64,000 nt of DNA from an uncultured Clostridia bacterium (lineage in GTDB: Bacteria; Bacillota; Clostridia; Oscillospirales; Oscillospiraceae), in NCBI GenBank assembly GCA_947365965.1, contig CANAZG010000002.1, forward strand, positions 62,001 to 126,000, written 5' to 3'. The notes below the pieces were generated by a model, which had not been told where the DNA came from, did no database searches, and was given only the letters and a program-made list of their open reading frames with translations. How positions within the stretch are numbered: position 1 is the first letter of the stretch; each line of letters starts with the position of its first letter. The translations under genes and the position numbers were made by a program. Below, one piece after another: positions 1-6,763 of this stretch.

Positions 1-396
1 GGAGAGGAAGGCGAAGGTGTCCAGGCGCTTGGCGGTCTCGTAGTTGGCCGCGTCCACGCAGTGGAGGAGGTAGTTGTCAAAGAAGTCCACGCCGCACTTC
101 TCCAGCTGCTCCTGGAAGAGCTTCTCCTGGTCTGCGGCGGTATCTGCGGGCTTGAACCGGAACAGGGGCATCTTGTCCGCCAGGATGAAGGCGCTCCGGT
201 CATGGCGGCGGACCACCGCCTCCCGGACCGCGTGCTCACTCTCCCCGCCGTGGTAGCCGTAGGCGGTGTCAAAATAGGTGAAGCCCTGGGCCAGAATGGC
301 GTCCGCCATGGCGCTCACCAGCGATACGTCGATCTGGCTGGTCTGCTTGGGGTCCAGCAGGGGCAGGCGCATCATGCCAAAACCAAGCTTGTGCAT
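1..396 (-). CDS. Aldo/keto reductase, truncated at the window edge
   Basis: The reading frame opens with ATG at 396 and runs off the left edge after 132 codons, so only the N-terminal part is present. The protein begins MHKLGFGMMRLPL and continues with FDTAYGYHGGES, the typical start of the aldo/keto reductase TIM barrel, where the Asp and Tyr of FDTAYGY belong to the catalytic set. Family members reduce carbonyls with NADPH in the cytoplasm; many clostridial relatives carry a C-terminal ferredoxin domain, which cannot be checked here. An AGGAGG ribosome site lies 7 bases before the start. Substrate unknown. Confidence 0.85.
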   Translation of the reverse strand, partial: MHKLGFGMMRLPLLDPKQTSQIDVSLVSAMADAILAQGFTYFDTAYGYHGGESEHAVREAVVRRHDRSAFILADKMPLFRFKPADTAADQEKLFQEQLEKCGVDFFDNYLLHCVDAANYETAKRLDTFAFLS

Positions 397-448
397 TATC
401 GTTTCCTCCTCGTTCTCCCCGGGCCGGACCCGGGCGTTTACTGCGCTT

Positions 449-477
449 ATCATACAGGATATCCGGCAGTTTTGCAA
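449..477 (-). promoter_or_regulatory. Promoter of the aldo/keto reductase gene
   Basis: On the minus strand TTGCAA is followed after 17 bases by TATGAT, about 50 bases before the start codon at 396. Both boxes fit a housekeeping sigma-A promoter. Confidence 0.6.
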
Positions 478-625
478 GGAAATCATGGAGATCTATTTTA
501 TGAGGGGGATCCTGGGGGCGGGGGGAGGCGGCAGGCTCTGCCGATATCCCGCCGCGCGGAGAGAGAAAATCCCTACAGGCGGGGTGATCTTTTCACCACT
601 TCAGAGGATCTCCGGAAAGCGGGAA

Positions 626-649
626 GGGAGCGGCCCGCTGGCCGCTCCC
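626..649 (-). terminator. Possible terminator after the DUF624 gene
   Basis: A 10-bp GC-rich stem (GGGAGCGGCC with a CGCT loop) starts at the stop codon of the minus-strand DUF624 gene. No clear U-run follows it, so it may only protect the 3' end. The rest of 397-648 holds the promoter above and nothing else I recognise. Confidence 0.4.
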
Positions 650-1287
650 TATATCGTCTCGTCGTGGTTTTCTTCCGCCGGCCGGGGGACATACCTCTGG
701 AAAGCCCGCTCCAGGAAGAAGGAGGAGAGCAGGGCCGTCACCGCCGGCATGAACAGGGCCGGCCACCAGTTGGGGATGCAAAAGGCCGCCGTCTCCGCCG
801 TCAGAAGCGTCACCACCACCGTGGAGGGCAGATGGCGCACCGCCAGCTGGAGGGCGGTTGCAAACAGGTCCCGCACCCCGAAGGTGAATCGGCCCAGCAG
901 GGGAAACAGCCAGCACAGCACGCCCGCCGGCAGGAGCAGGGCCGTGTAGTAGGCCCCGAAGAGCACGCCGGCGGCACTGGTGGAGGCGGCGTTGGCCCGC
1001 ATCAGGGCGTATCCGCCGGCCAGCAGGGCCCCCGCCAGAAGGCAGATCAGGGTGGCCGCGCAGCCCACCCGCAGGTTCTCCCGCAGGGAGAGAAAATAGT
1101 ACTTGAAGGCCCCGGACTCCCGGCCCCGGACGCACTTGACCACCGTATAGTAGAGTGCCGCCGTGGCCGGACCGATGGTCACCACAGGCAGGCACAGGAA
1201 AAGCCACAGGATGGACAGGCCGCACACGTCCACCAGGGTGCTCAACGCCGCCCATATCCCCCGCTCGGGGTTAAAAAATCCGCCCAT
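649..1287 (-). CDS. DUF624 (YesL-like) membrane protein
   Basis: This 212-residue protein starts MGGFFNPERGIW and has the DUF624 signature of a first membrane segment ending LCLPVVTIGPATAALYYTVVK, followed by a charged stretch and several further hydrophobic segments. About five membrane spans are visible. The role of the family is not established; members such as YesL sit with carbohydrate-uptake genes. The ATG directly abuts the stop codon of the RpiR regulator, so the two are probably co-transcribed and translationally coupled. Confidence 0.8.
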   Translation of the reverse strand: MGGFFNPERGIWAALSTLVDVCGLSILWLFLCLPVVTIGPATAALYYTVVKCVRGRESGAFKYYFLSLRENLRVGCAATLICLLAGALLAGGYALMRANAASTSAAGVLFGAYYTALLLPAGVLCWLFPLLGRFTFGVRDLFATALQLAVRHLPSTVVVTLLTAETAAFCIPNWWPALFMPAVTALLSSFFLERAFQRYVPRPAEENHDETI

Positions 1288-2145
1288 TTACAGCACCTTC
1301 TTGGCCAGGGCCTTGCCCACAGACTGGCGGCACTGCTCCGCCCCCTCGGGGTCCCGGCGGGAGAACTCGGTGAGCAGCACGTCCACCACGTAGAGCTGAG
1401 CCACCAGGGCGGCGGTGGAGCCGAAGCGCAGGGGCTGCTCGTTGGGCCCGCACAGCAGGAGGGCGTCGGCGTAGGCGCTGGCCGGGGAGTTGAGGAAACG
1501 GGTGACCAGGATGAGCCGCGCGCCCCGGCGGCGGATGATCTCCGCCGCCTCCAGCACCTCGTGGGTGGCGCCGGAGTAGGAGAAGTAGAGGACCACGTCC
1601 TCCGGCGAGAGGGTGGAGAGGGCCACGGTCTGGAGGTGGGCGTCCTGGATGGTCTTAAACTTGGGGGAGGTGGTGGAGAACTGGGCCCAGGCGGCCAGGG
1701 ACACCACGGAGTGGTTCCCCTGCCCCAGACACAGCACCTGCCGGGCGGCCAGCAGCAGGTCCACGGCCTGGGTCACCGCAGGCTCGGCCAGCATGTGGTA
1801 GGCTTTGCCCAGGGTGTCCTGGGCGGAGCGGAGGACCTTGCTCATCACCGCGCTGGTGGAGTCGTCGGGGAGGACCTCCCCGGCGGCGCGCTGCTCCATG
1901 TCCGGGGCGGCCAGCAGGGAGGCCCGGGCCAGCTCCAGCTTGAAGTCGTTGAACCCTGCCAGCTTCAGCTTGCGGCAGAAGACGGAGATCGTGGACACCG
2001 CCACCTCGCACACGGCGCTCAGATCGGTGATGCTGATGTACTGGGTCTCCGTCTGGTGCTCCAGCACGTAGTCCACAATTTTCCGCTCAGAGCGGGTGAA
2101 GTTTTCATATTCCTGCAGCATAAGCGCCACGATATTCTTTCCCAC
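1288..2145 (-). CDS. MurR/RpiR family transcriptional regulator
   Basis: The 285-residue protein has an N-terminal helix-turn-helix of the RpiR type (residues about 1-75, with FTRSERKIVDYVLEH and AVSTISVFCRKLKLAGFNDFK) and a C-terminal SIS phosphosugar-binding domain (about 115-250, with VVLYFSYSGATHEVLEAAE). Such proteins sense sugar phosphates and control sugar or amino-sugar genes. It heads a two-gene operon with the DUF624 membrane protein. No sugar pathway gene is adjacent, so the ligand cannot be guessed. A second RpiR protein lies at 36791. Confidence 0.92.
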   Translation of the reverse strand: MGKNIVALMLQEYENFTRSERKIVDYVLEHQTETQYISITDLSAVCEVAVSTISVFCRKLKLAGFNDFKLELARASLLAAPDMEQRAAGEVLPDDSTSAVMSKVLRSAQDTLGKAYHMLAEPAVTQAVDLLLAARQVLCLGQGNHSVVSLAAWAQFSTTSPKFKTIQDAHLQTVALSTLSPEDVVLYFSYSGATHEVLEAAEIIRRRGARLILVTRFLNSPASAYADALLLCGPNEQPLRFGSTAALVAQLYVVDVLLTEFSRRDPEGAEQCRQSVGKALAKKVL

Positions 2146-2186
2146 GGCTGTCCTCCCACGGACCTAGTTTTTATGGAACTATACAA

Positions 2187-2215
2187 ATTATAATATATAT
2201 TGGCCGGTTTTGCAA
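2187..2215 (-). promoter_or_regulatory. Promoter of the RpiR-DUF624 operon
   Basis: TTGCAA, a 17-base spacer and a perfect TATAAT lie on the minus strand about 40 bases before the ATG at 2145. The spacer and downstream region are AT-rich, which would suit autoregulation, but no clear operator is seen. Confidence 0.65.
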
Positions 2216-2282
2216 CATATTTGGTGGGATTTTTGAAATCTCTCCTGGCATTTCCCGGGCAGGCGGCCCCGGAGGGGCGGCG

Positions 2283-2318
2283 AAAAAAATTGCACCGTCA
2301 AAAAAATGACAGTGCAAT
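2283..2318 (-). terminator. Terminator of the tRNA-Gly gene
   Basis: On the minus strand a 12-base stem (ATTGCACTGTCA pairing with TGACGGTGCAAT, one G-U pair) is followed by a run of seven T. It lies just 3' of the tRNA. Confidence 0.85.
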
Positions 2319-2322
2319 CAAA

Positions 2323-2398
2323 TGGAGCGGGCGACGGGGCTCGAACCCGCTACCTCCACCTTGGCAAGGTGGCGCTCTACCAGATGAGCTACGCCCGC
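2323..2398 (-). tRNA. tRNA-Gly (anticodon GCC)
   Basis: The minus strand folds as a full cloverleaf: acceptor GCGGGCG with CGCCCGC, D-loop with GGTAGAGC, anticodon loop TTGCCAA inside CCACC/GGTGG, and T-loop GGTTCGAGCCC. Anticodon GCC reads GGC and GGU glycine codons. The 3' CCA is encoded. Confidence 0.97.
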
Positions 2399-2410
2399 AG
2401 AACACAATGT

Positions 2411-2439
2411 ATTATAGCAGACATATCCGCCGGTGTCAA
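2411..2439 (-). promoter_or_regulatory. Promoter of the tRNA-Gly gene
   Basis: A consensus TTGACA, 17-base spacer and TATAAT lie on the minus strand, with the -10 box ending 12 bases before the tRNA 5' end. Confidence 0.8.
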
Positions 2440-2491
2440 GAGGGAATTTTCATATAGATCCCTCCGTTTCCCGTCTATTTCACAAAACAAG

Positions 2492-2520
2492 TTGAACCTC
2501 GGGGCGGCCCATGCTATAAT
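2492..2520 (+). promoter_or_regulatory. Promoter of the DUF3788 gene
   Basis: TTGAAC, a 17-base spacer and TATAAT lie 39 bases before the ATG at 2559. Confidence 0.65.
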
Positions 2521-2558
2521 AGAACACCTATCGAAAATCGGAAGACGGAGGAATCCGC

Positions 2559-2981
2559 ATGACAGACCTACAGGACAAGCAGACGCGCCCCACCCTGGAG
2601 GAGATCGGGGCGTACGTCAGAAACCCCCTCTTTGCCCGCTTCTGCGGGGAAATCCAGGAGACCCACCAGTGCGCGGAGAAGATCGAGTACAGCGCGTGCA
2701 GTCTGGCCCCGGGCTGGAACGTGAAGTTCAAAAAGGCGGGAAAGACCCTGTGCACCATCTACCCCCACGAGCAGTATTTCACGGCCATGGTGGTGGTGAG
2801 CCGGAAGGAAAAGGCGGCCGTCGAGGCCCTGCTGCCCTCCTGTGCGCCGGCCCTTCGGGAGCTGTACCGGGAGACCCGGGAGGGGAACGGACAGCGGTGG
2901 CTGATGATCGACCTGGAGGACGAGGGGCCCCTCTACCGCGACGCGCTCCGCCTCATCCAGCTCCGCAGGAGCGCCGTTTGA
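2559..2981 (+). CDS. DUF3788 family protein
   Basis: The 140-residue protein resembles the DUF3788 family in size and in the pattern of an amphipathic N-terminal helix, the stretch APGWNVKFKKAGKTLCTIYPHEQYFTAMVVV, and a C-terminal WLMIDLEDE segment. The family is small, cytoplasmic and of unknown biochemical role. The gene stands alone with its own promoter, just ahead of the topoisomerase gene. An alternative reading is an SRPBCC-like ligand-binding fold; nothing in the residues settles the function. Confidence 0.7.
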   Translation: MTDLQDKQTRPTLEEIGAYVRNPLFARFCGEIQETHQCAEKIEYSACSLAPGWNVKFKKAGKTLCTIYPHEQYFTAMVVVSRKEKAAVEALLPSCAPALRELYRETREGNGQRWLMIDLEDEGPLYRDALRLIQLRRSAV

Positions 2982-3001
2982 CCCGCTGCGGCGAAATCCC
3001 C

Positions 3002-3030
3002 TTGCTATTGCCCCATAAATTTGTTAAACT
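3002..3030 (+). promoter_or_regulatory. Promoter of the topoisomerase B-subunit gene
   Basis: TTGCTA, a 17-base spacer and TAAACT lie 31 bases before the ATG at 3061. An AACCGGAGGAACCT ribosome site follows. Confidence 0.6.
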
Positions 3031-3060
3031 AGAGAAAAGTAGACGCAACCGGAGGAACCT

Positions 3061-5061
3061 ATGGCATCTGAAAAAGCAAAAAACTACGGCAACCAGTCCA
3101 TCAGCGCCCTGAAGGGGGCGGACCGTGTCCGGAAGCGGCCCGGGGTCATCTTCGGCTCCGACGGGCTGGAGGGCTGCGAGCACGCCGTTTTTGAGATCCT
3201 CTCCAACTCCATCGACGAGGCCCGGGAGGGCCACGGCCGCCTCATCACCGTCACCCGCTTCCTGGACCACAGCGTGGAGGTGGAGGACCAGGGCCGGGGC
3301 TGTCCGGTGGACTGGAACGAGAAGGAGAAGCGGTGGAACTGGGAGCTGGTGTTCTGTGAGCTCTACGCCGGCGGCAAGTACGGCAACAACGAGGGGGAGA
3401 ACTACGAGTACTCCCTGGGCCTCAACGGCCTGGGCTCCTGCGCCACCCAGTACGCGTCCGATTACATGGACGTGACCGTCTGGCGGGACGGCTTTGAGTA
3501 CCAGCTCCACTTCAAAAAGGGTCAGATCACCGGCAAAAAGGGCCAGGAGCTGGAAAAAACGCCCCTGACCCGCCGGAAAACCGGCACCCGGACCCGGTGG
3601 CTGCCGGACCTGGAGGTGTTTACGGACATCGACATCCCCCCGGAGTACTTCGCGGGGGTGATGAAGCGGCAGGCGGTGGTCAACGCGGGCATCACCTTCC
3701 GCCTGCGGGTGGAGACCGGGGCGGGGAAGTTCGAGACCACGGAGTTCCTCTATGACAACGGCATTTCCGACTATGTCCGGGAGCTGGCCGGGGAGGGGAC
3801 CCTCACGGACCCGGTGTTCTGGGAGACCGAGCGCCGGGGCCGGGACCGGGAGGACAAGGACGAGTACAAGGTCCGGCTGAGCGCCTCCTTCTGCTTCTCC
3901 AACCGGACGGCGGTGATCGAGCACTACCACAACTCCAGCTGGCTGGAGCACGGGGGCAGCCCGGAGAAGGCGGCAAAGTCCGCCTTCGTGGGGGCCATCG
4001 ACGGCTGGCTGCGGCAGAACAACAAGTACCAGAAGAGCGAGAGCAGGATCACCTGGGGGGATATCGAGGACTGTCTGGTGCTGGTGTCCAGCAACTTCTC
4101 CACCCAGACCAGCTATGAGAACCAGACCAAGAAGGCCATCACCAACAAGTTCGTCCAGGACGCCATGGCGGAGTTCCTCCGCAGCCGGCTGGAGATCTAC
4201 TTCATCGAGAACCCCAACGACGCCCTGCGGATCGCGGAGCAGGTGCTCATCAACAAGCGGAGCCGGGAGCAGGCGGAGAAGGCCCGGCTGAACGTGAAAA
4301 AGAAGCTCTCCGGGTCCATCGATATCGCCAACCGGGTGCAGAAGTTCGTGGACTGCCGGACCAGGGACGTTTCCAGGCGGGAGATCTACATCGTGGAGGG
4401 CGACTCGGCCCTGGGCAGCGTGAAGCTGAGCCGGGACGCGGAGTTCCAGGGGATCATGCCCGTGCGGGGCAAGATCCTCAACTGCCTGAAGGCGGACTAC
4501 GCCCGGATCTTCAAAAGCGAGATCATCACCGATCTCATGAAGGTCCTGGGCTGCGGGGTGGAGGTCCAGAACAAGCACGTGAAGGATCTGAGCACCTTTG
4601 ATCTGGGCTCCCTGCGCTGGAGCAAGGTGGTCATCTGCACGGACGCGGACGTGGACGGCTTCCAGATCCGCACCCTGATCCTCACCATGCTCTACCGGCT
4701 GTGCCCCACCCTTATCCAGGAGGGGTACGTATACATCGCCGAGTCCCCCCTCTTTGAGATCACCAGCGGGGAGAAGACGTGGTTCGCCTACTCGGAGAAG
4801 GAGAAGGCGGAGATTGTGAAGAAGCTGGAGGGGAAGAAGGTAAAGATTGATCGTTCCAAGGGTCTGGGCGAGAACGATCCGGACATGATGTGGCTGACCA
4901 CCATGAATCCGGAGACCCGGCGGCTCATCAAGGTTATGCCGGAGGACGCGGAGGCCACCAGCCGGATGTTTGATCTCCTGCTGGGGGACAACCTCCAGGG
5001 CCGGAAGGAGCACATTGCCAACGAGGGATACAAGTTCCTGGATCTGGCGGATATCTCCTAG
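3061..5061 (+). CDS. Type IIA DNA topoisomerase subunit B (ParE/GyrB-like)
   Basis: The 666-residue protein has a GHKL ATPase (residues about 15-220, with EILSNSIDEA, DQGRGCPV and a glycine-rich LGLNGLGS lid), a transducer domain, and a TOPRIM domain with E446 in EGDSAL and metal ligands D528, D530, D532 in DADVDG. It should pair with the A-subunit encoded at 6764 to cut and pass DNA with ATP. The TOPRIM loop reads EGDSALGSVKLSRD, where gyrase and ParE normally have EGDSAGGSAKQGRD, so this is a divergent clostridial type rather than the main gyrase. ParE-like is favoured because the partner lacks a GyrA box. Confidence 0.9.
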   Translation: MASEKAKNYGNQSISALKGADRVRKRPGVIFGSDGLEGCEHAVFEILSNSIDEAREGHGRLITVTRFLDHSVEVEDQGRGCPVDWNEKEKRWNWELVFCELYAGGKYGNNEGENYEYSLGLNGLGSCATQYASDYMDVTVWRDGFEYQLHFKKGQITGKKGQELEKTPLTRRKTGTRTRWLPDLEVFTDIDIPPEYFAGVMKRQAVVNAGITFRLRVETGAGKFETTEFLYDNGISDYVRELAGEGTLTDPVFWETERRGRDREDKDEYKVRLSASFCFSNRTAVIEHYHNSSWLEHGGSPEKAAKSAFVGAIDGWLRQNNKYQKSESRITWGDIEDCLVLVSSNFSTQTSYENQTKKAITNKFVQDAMAEFLRSRLEIYFIENPNDALRIAEQVLINKRSREQAEKARLNVKKKLSGSIDIANRVQKFVDCRTRDVSRREIYIVEGDSALGSVKLSRDAEFQGIMPVRGKILNCLKADYARIFKSEIITDLMKVLGCGVEVQNKHVKDLSTFDLGSLRWSKVVICTDADVDGFQIRTLILTMLYRLCPTLIQEGYVYIAESPLFEITSGEKTWFAYSEKEKAEIVKKLEGKKVKIDRSKGLGENDPDMMWLTTMNPETRRLIKVMPEDAEATSRMFDLLLGDNLQGRKEHIANEGYKFLDLADIS

Positions 5062-5080
5062 GGTTCCACAGAACAGGTCT

Positions 5081-5127
5081 AAAAAGTTTTTCTTTTGGTT
5101 CTTTTCTTTGTTCACAAAGAAAAGAAC
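5081..5127 (+). repeat. Dispersed AT-rich stem-loop repeat, copy A
   Basis: An AAAAAGTTTTTCTTTTG arm precedes a perfect 13-bp hairpin, GTTCTTTTCTTTG at 5098-5110 with a TTCA loop. No U-run follows on either strand, so it is not a normal terminator. The same layout recurs at 6687, 12483, 14453, 24686, 24791, 48712 and 50281. Confidence 0.85.
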
Positions 5128-5163
5128 AATAAAATATCACAACAAAACGAAAGGAGCTTCCCC

Positions 5164-6672
5164 ATGAAAAAGTGCATTACCCTGTGTCTGACCCTGGCGC
5201 TGGCTCTGGCGCTGGCCGCGCCCGCCTCCGCCAGCGGCAAAGCGGATCTCAGCGTCATCGGCGGGGCCGACGGACCCACCGGCATTTTCGTGACCAGCGC
5301 TCCCACGGCGGCGGACAGGGAGACCTCCGCCGGGAACGGCGTGGTGGACATGCAGATCAACGGCGAGTACATCGACTTCACCGGCGCGGAGCCGGAGATC
5401 GTGGGCGGACGGACCATGGTGCCCATGCGGGGTGTGCTGGACGCCCTGGGGGCCACAGTGGACTATGACCACCCGTCCAAGACCGTCACCGCCGCTCTGG
5501 GCGGCGTCTCCCTGCGCCACACGATCGGCACGGAGGAGATCACCGTCTCCGGCGGACAGGTGCTGACCATGGACGGGGCCTCCTACGTGAAAAACGGCAG
5601 CGTCATGGTGCCCGTACGGTTCTTCTCCCAGGCCCTGGGCCTTGAGGTCTACTGGGATCGGGGTCAGCGGACGGCTGTGGTCATTGACAAGCAGAAGCTC
5701 ATCGGCCAGATCGACAGCGGCTTCGCCATTCTCAACAGCTTCCAGGAGAAGCAGACCGCCGGCCGGGGGGAAAATCTGGCCATGACCATGGACTTTGACG
5801 GCACGGCCAAGGTGCTGGACTCCATCGGAGGCGACAAGGAGTACCCCTTCTCCATGGAGATGACCGGCCTGTACGGCCCCTCCGCCATCAACGCCCAGGG
5901 GTCCATGGATCTCTCCATCCTCACCGCGCTGATGGAGGCCATGGACGAGGAGGTCCCCCAGGAGATGGCCGGCCTGCTCAAGGATTTTGATTTCCAGATG
6001 ATCTACAGCAACGCGGGCCTCTGGATGCAGATGCCCGCCGTCATAGACATGCTCCGCGACAGCGGCGAGGCCGTGCCCCAGGGCGAGGTGTGGTTTCAGC
6101 TGGACGGCAGCGGGGCCGGCGACATGATGGACCTCTACGGCATAGCCCTGGCGGCCCAGAGGGAGGCCGTCACCATGGGCGGCATGCTCTACGCCATAGC
6201 GGAATACAGCGATCTGGAGGTCCCTGTAAATATCTATGACGACGTGACCCAGACCGCCGCCCTGCTGACGGCCCTGGTGGGGGACGACGCCTTTGCCAGG
6301 GACGGCGGGGACTACGTCTGGAAGCTGGATCAGGCCGCCATGGATACGCTGGCGGAGGCGCTGGGCGCGTCCAGCGTGACCTTCCCCGGCTCCATGGAGA
6401 TGACCCTGCACGCCGACGGCAGCAGCGAGTTTGCCCTGGAGCTGACCGTGGACGAGGCGCCGCTGGCGCTGACCATGACCATGTCCGGCACGTCCACCGC
6501 CACGGACAGCGCCCTCCAGGGCCGGGTCCAGGTGAAGAACGTGTGCGACGTGACCTTCCAGGGCACGGCTGCGGTCCAGGCCGGTCAGACGGCCCCCTTC
6601 TCCGCGCCCCCGGCGGACGTGGTGATCGTGGACATGGGCGCGGCTCCCCTGGTGATGAGCCCCGCGGCCTGA
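5164..6672 (+). CDS. Secreted stalk-domain protein (copper amine oxidase N-terminal-like)
   Basis: The 502-residue protein starts with a signal peptide (MKKCITLCLTLALALALAAPASA). The mature N-terminus carries VIGGADGPTGIFV at residues 31-43. Residues about 60-178 hold a copper-amine-oxidase N-terminal-like domain: VDMQINGEYIDF, the repeat unit GRTMVPMRGVLDALGA and its partner GSVMVPVRFFSQALGL. The remaining 320 residues are a beta-rich region without a recognised domain. Such stalk domains are common on clostridial surface proteins; no amine oxidase catalytic domain follows. I chose the ATG at 5164 because of the signal peptide and the GAAAGGAG site 11 bases upstream. The gene splits the topoisomerase pair and is bracketed by repeat copies A and B. 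Confidence 0.85.
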   Translation: MKKCITLCLTLALALALAAPASASGKADLSVIGGADGPTGIFVTSAPTAADRETSAGNGVVDMQINGEYIDFTGAEPEIVGGRTMVPMRGVLDALGATVDYDHPSKTVTAALGGVSLRHTIGTEEITVSGGQVLTMDGASYVKNGSVMVPVRFFSQALGLEVYWDRGQRTAVVIDKQKLIGQIDSGFAILNSFQEKQTAGRGENLAMTMDFDGTAKVLDSIGGDKEYPFSMEMTGLYGPSAINAQGSMDLSILTALMEAMDEEVPQEMAGLLKDFDFQMIYSNAGLWMQMPAVIDMLRDSGEAVPQGEVWFQLDGSGAGDMMDLYGIALAAQREAVTMGGMLYAIAEYSDLEVPVNIYDDVTQTAALLTALVGDDAFARDGGDYVWKLDQAAMDTLAEALGASSVTFPGSMEMTLHADGSSEFALELTVDEAPLALTMTMSGTSTATDSALQGRVQVKNVCDVTFQGTAAVQAGQTAPFSAPPADVVIVDMGAAPLVMSPAA

Positions 6673-6686
6673 GCGCCTGAGCGCAG

Positions 6687-6733
6687 TTAAAGTTTTTTCT
6701 TTTGCTTCTTTTCTTTTGTTCACAAAAGAAAAG
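6687..6733 (+). repeat. Dispersed AT-rich stem-loop repeat, copy B
   Basis: It has the same layout and orientation as copy A: a TTAAAGTTTTTTCTTTTGC arm, then an 11-bp hairpin CTTTTCTTTTG with a TTCA loop. It lies 31 bases before the next gene. Confidence 0.85.
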
Positions 6734-6763
6734 GAGAGAAAACCGTACTAAGGAATACGTCAT

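Noticed and set aside
61..2193. 710-codon plus-strand frame at the left end
   Set aside because: It crosses three minus-strand genes that have clear domains; its composition is Gly/His/Gln-rich noise.
2306..3112. Plus-strand frame of 268 codons with [20 protein letters not shown]
   Set aside because: It reads through tRNA-Gly in antisense and then through DUF3788 in another frame.
2953..5115. 720-codon minus-strand frame opposite the topoisomerase B gene
   Set aside because: High GC content keeps the antisense frame open; the text is low-complexity Leu/Gly/His/Pro and has no domain.
5081..5127. Reading the AT-rich hairpins as intrinsic terminators
   Set aside because: The stems are A/T-rich, and no U-run follows the 3' arm on either strand; several copies lie inside operons that must be read through.
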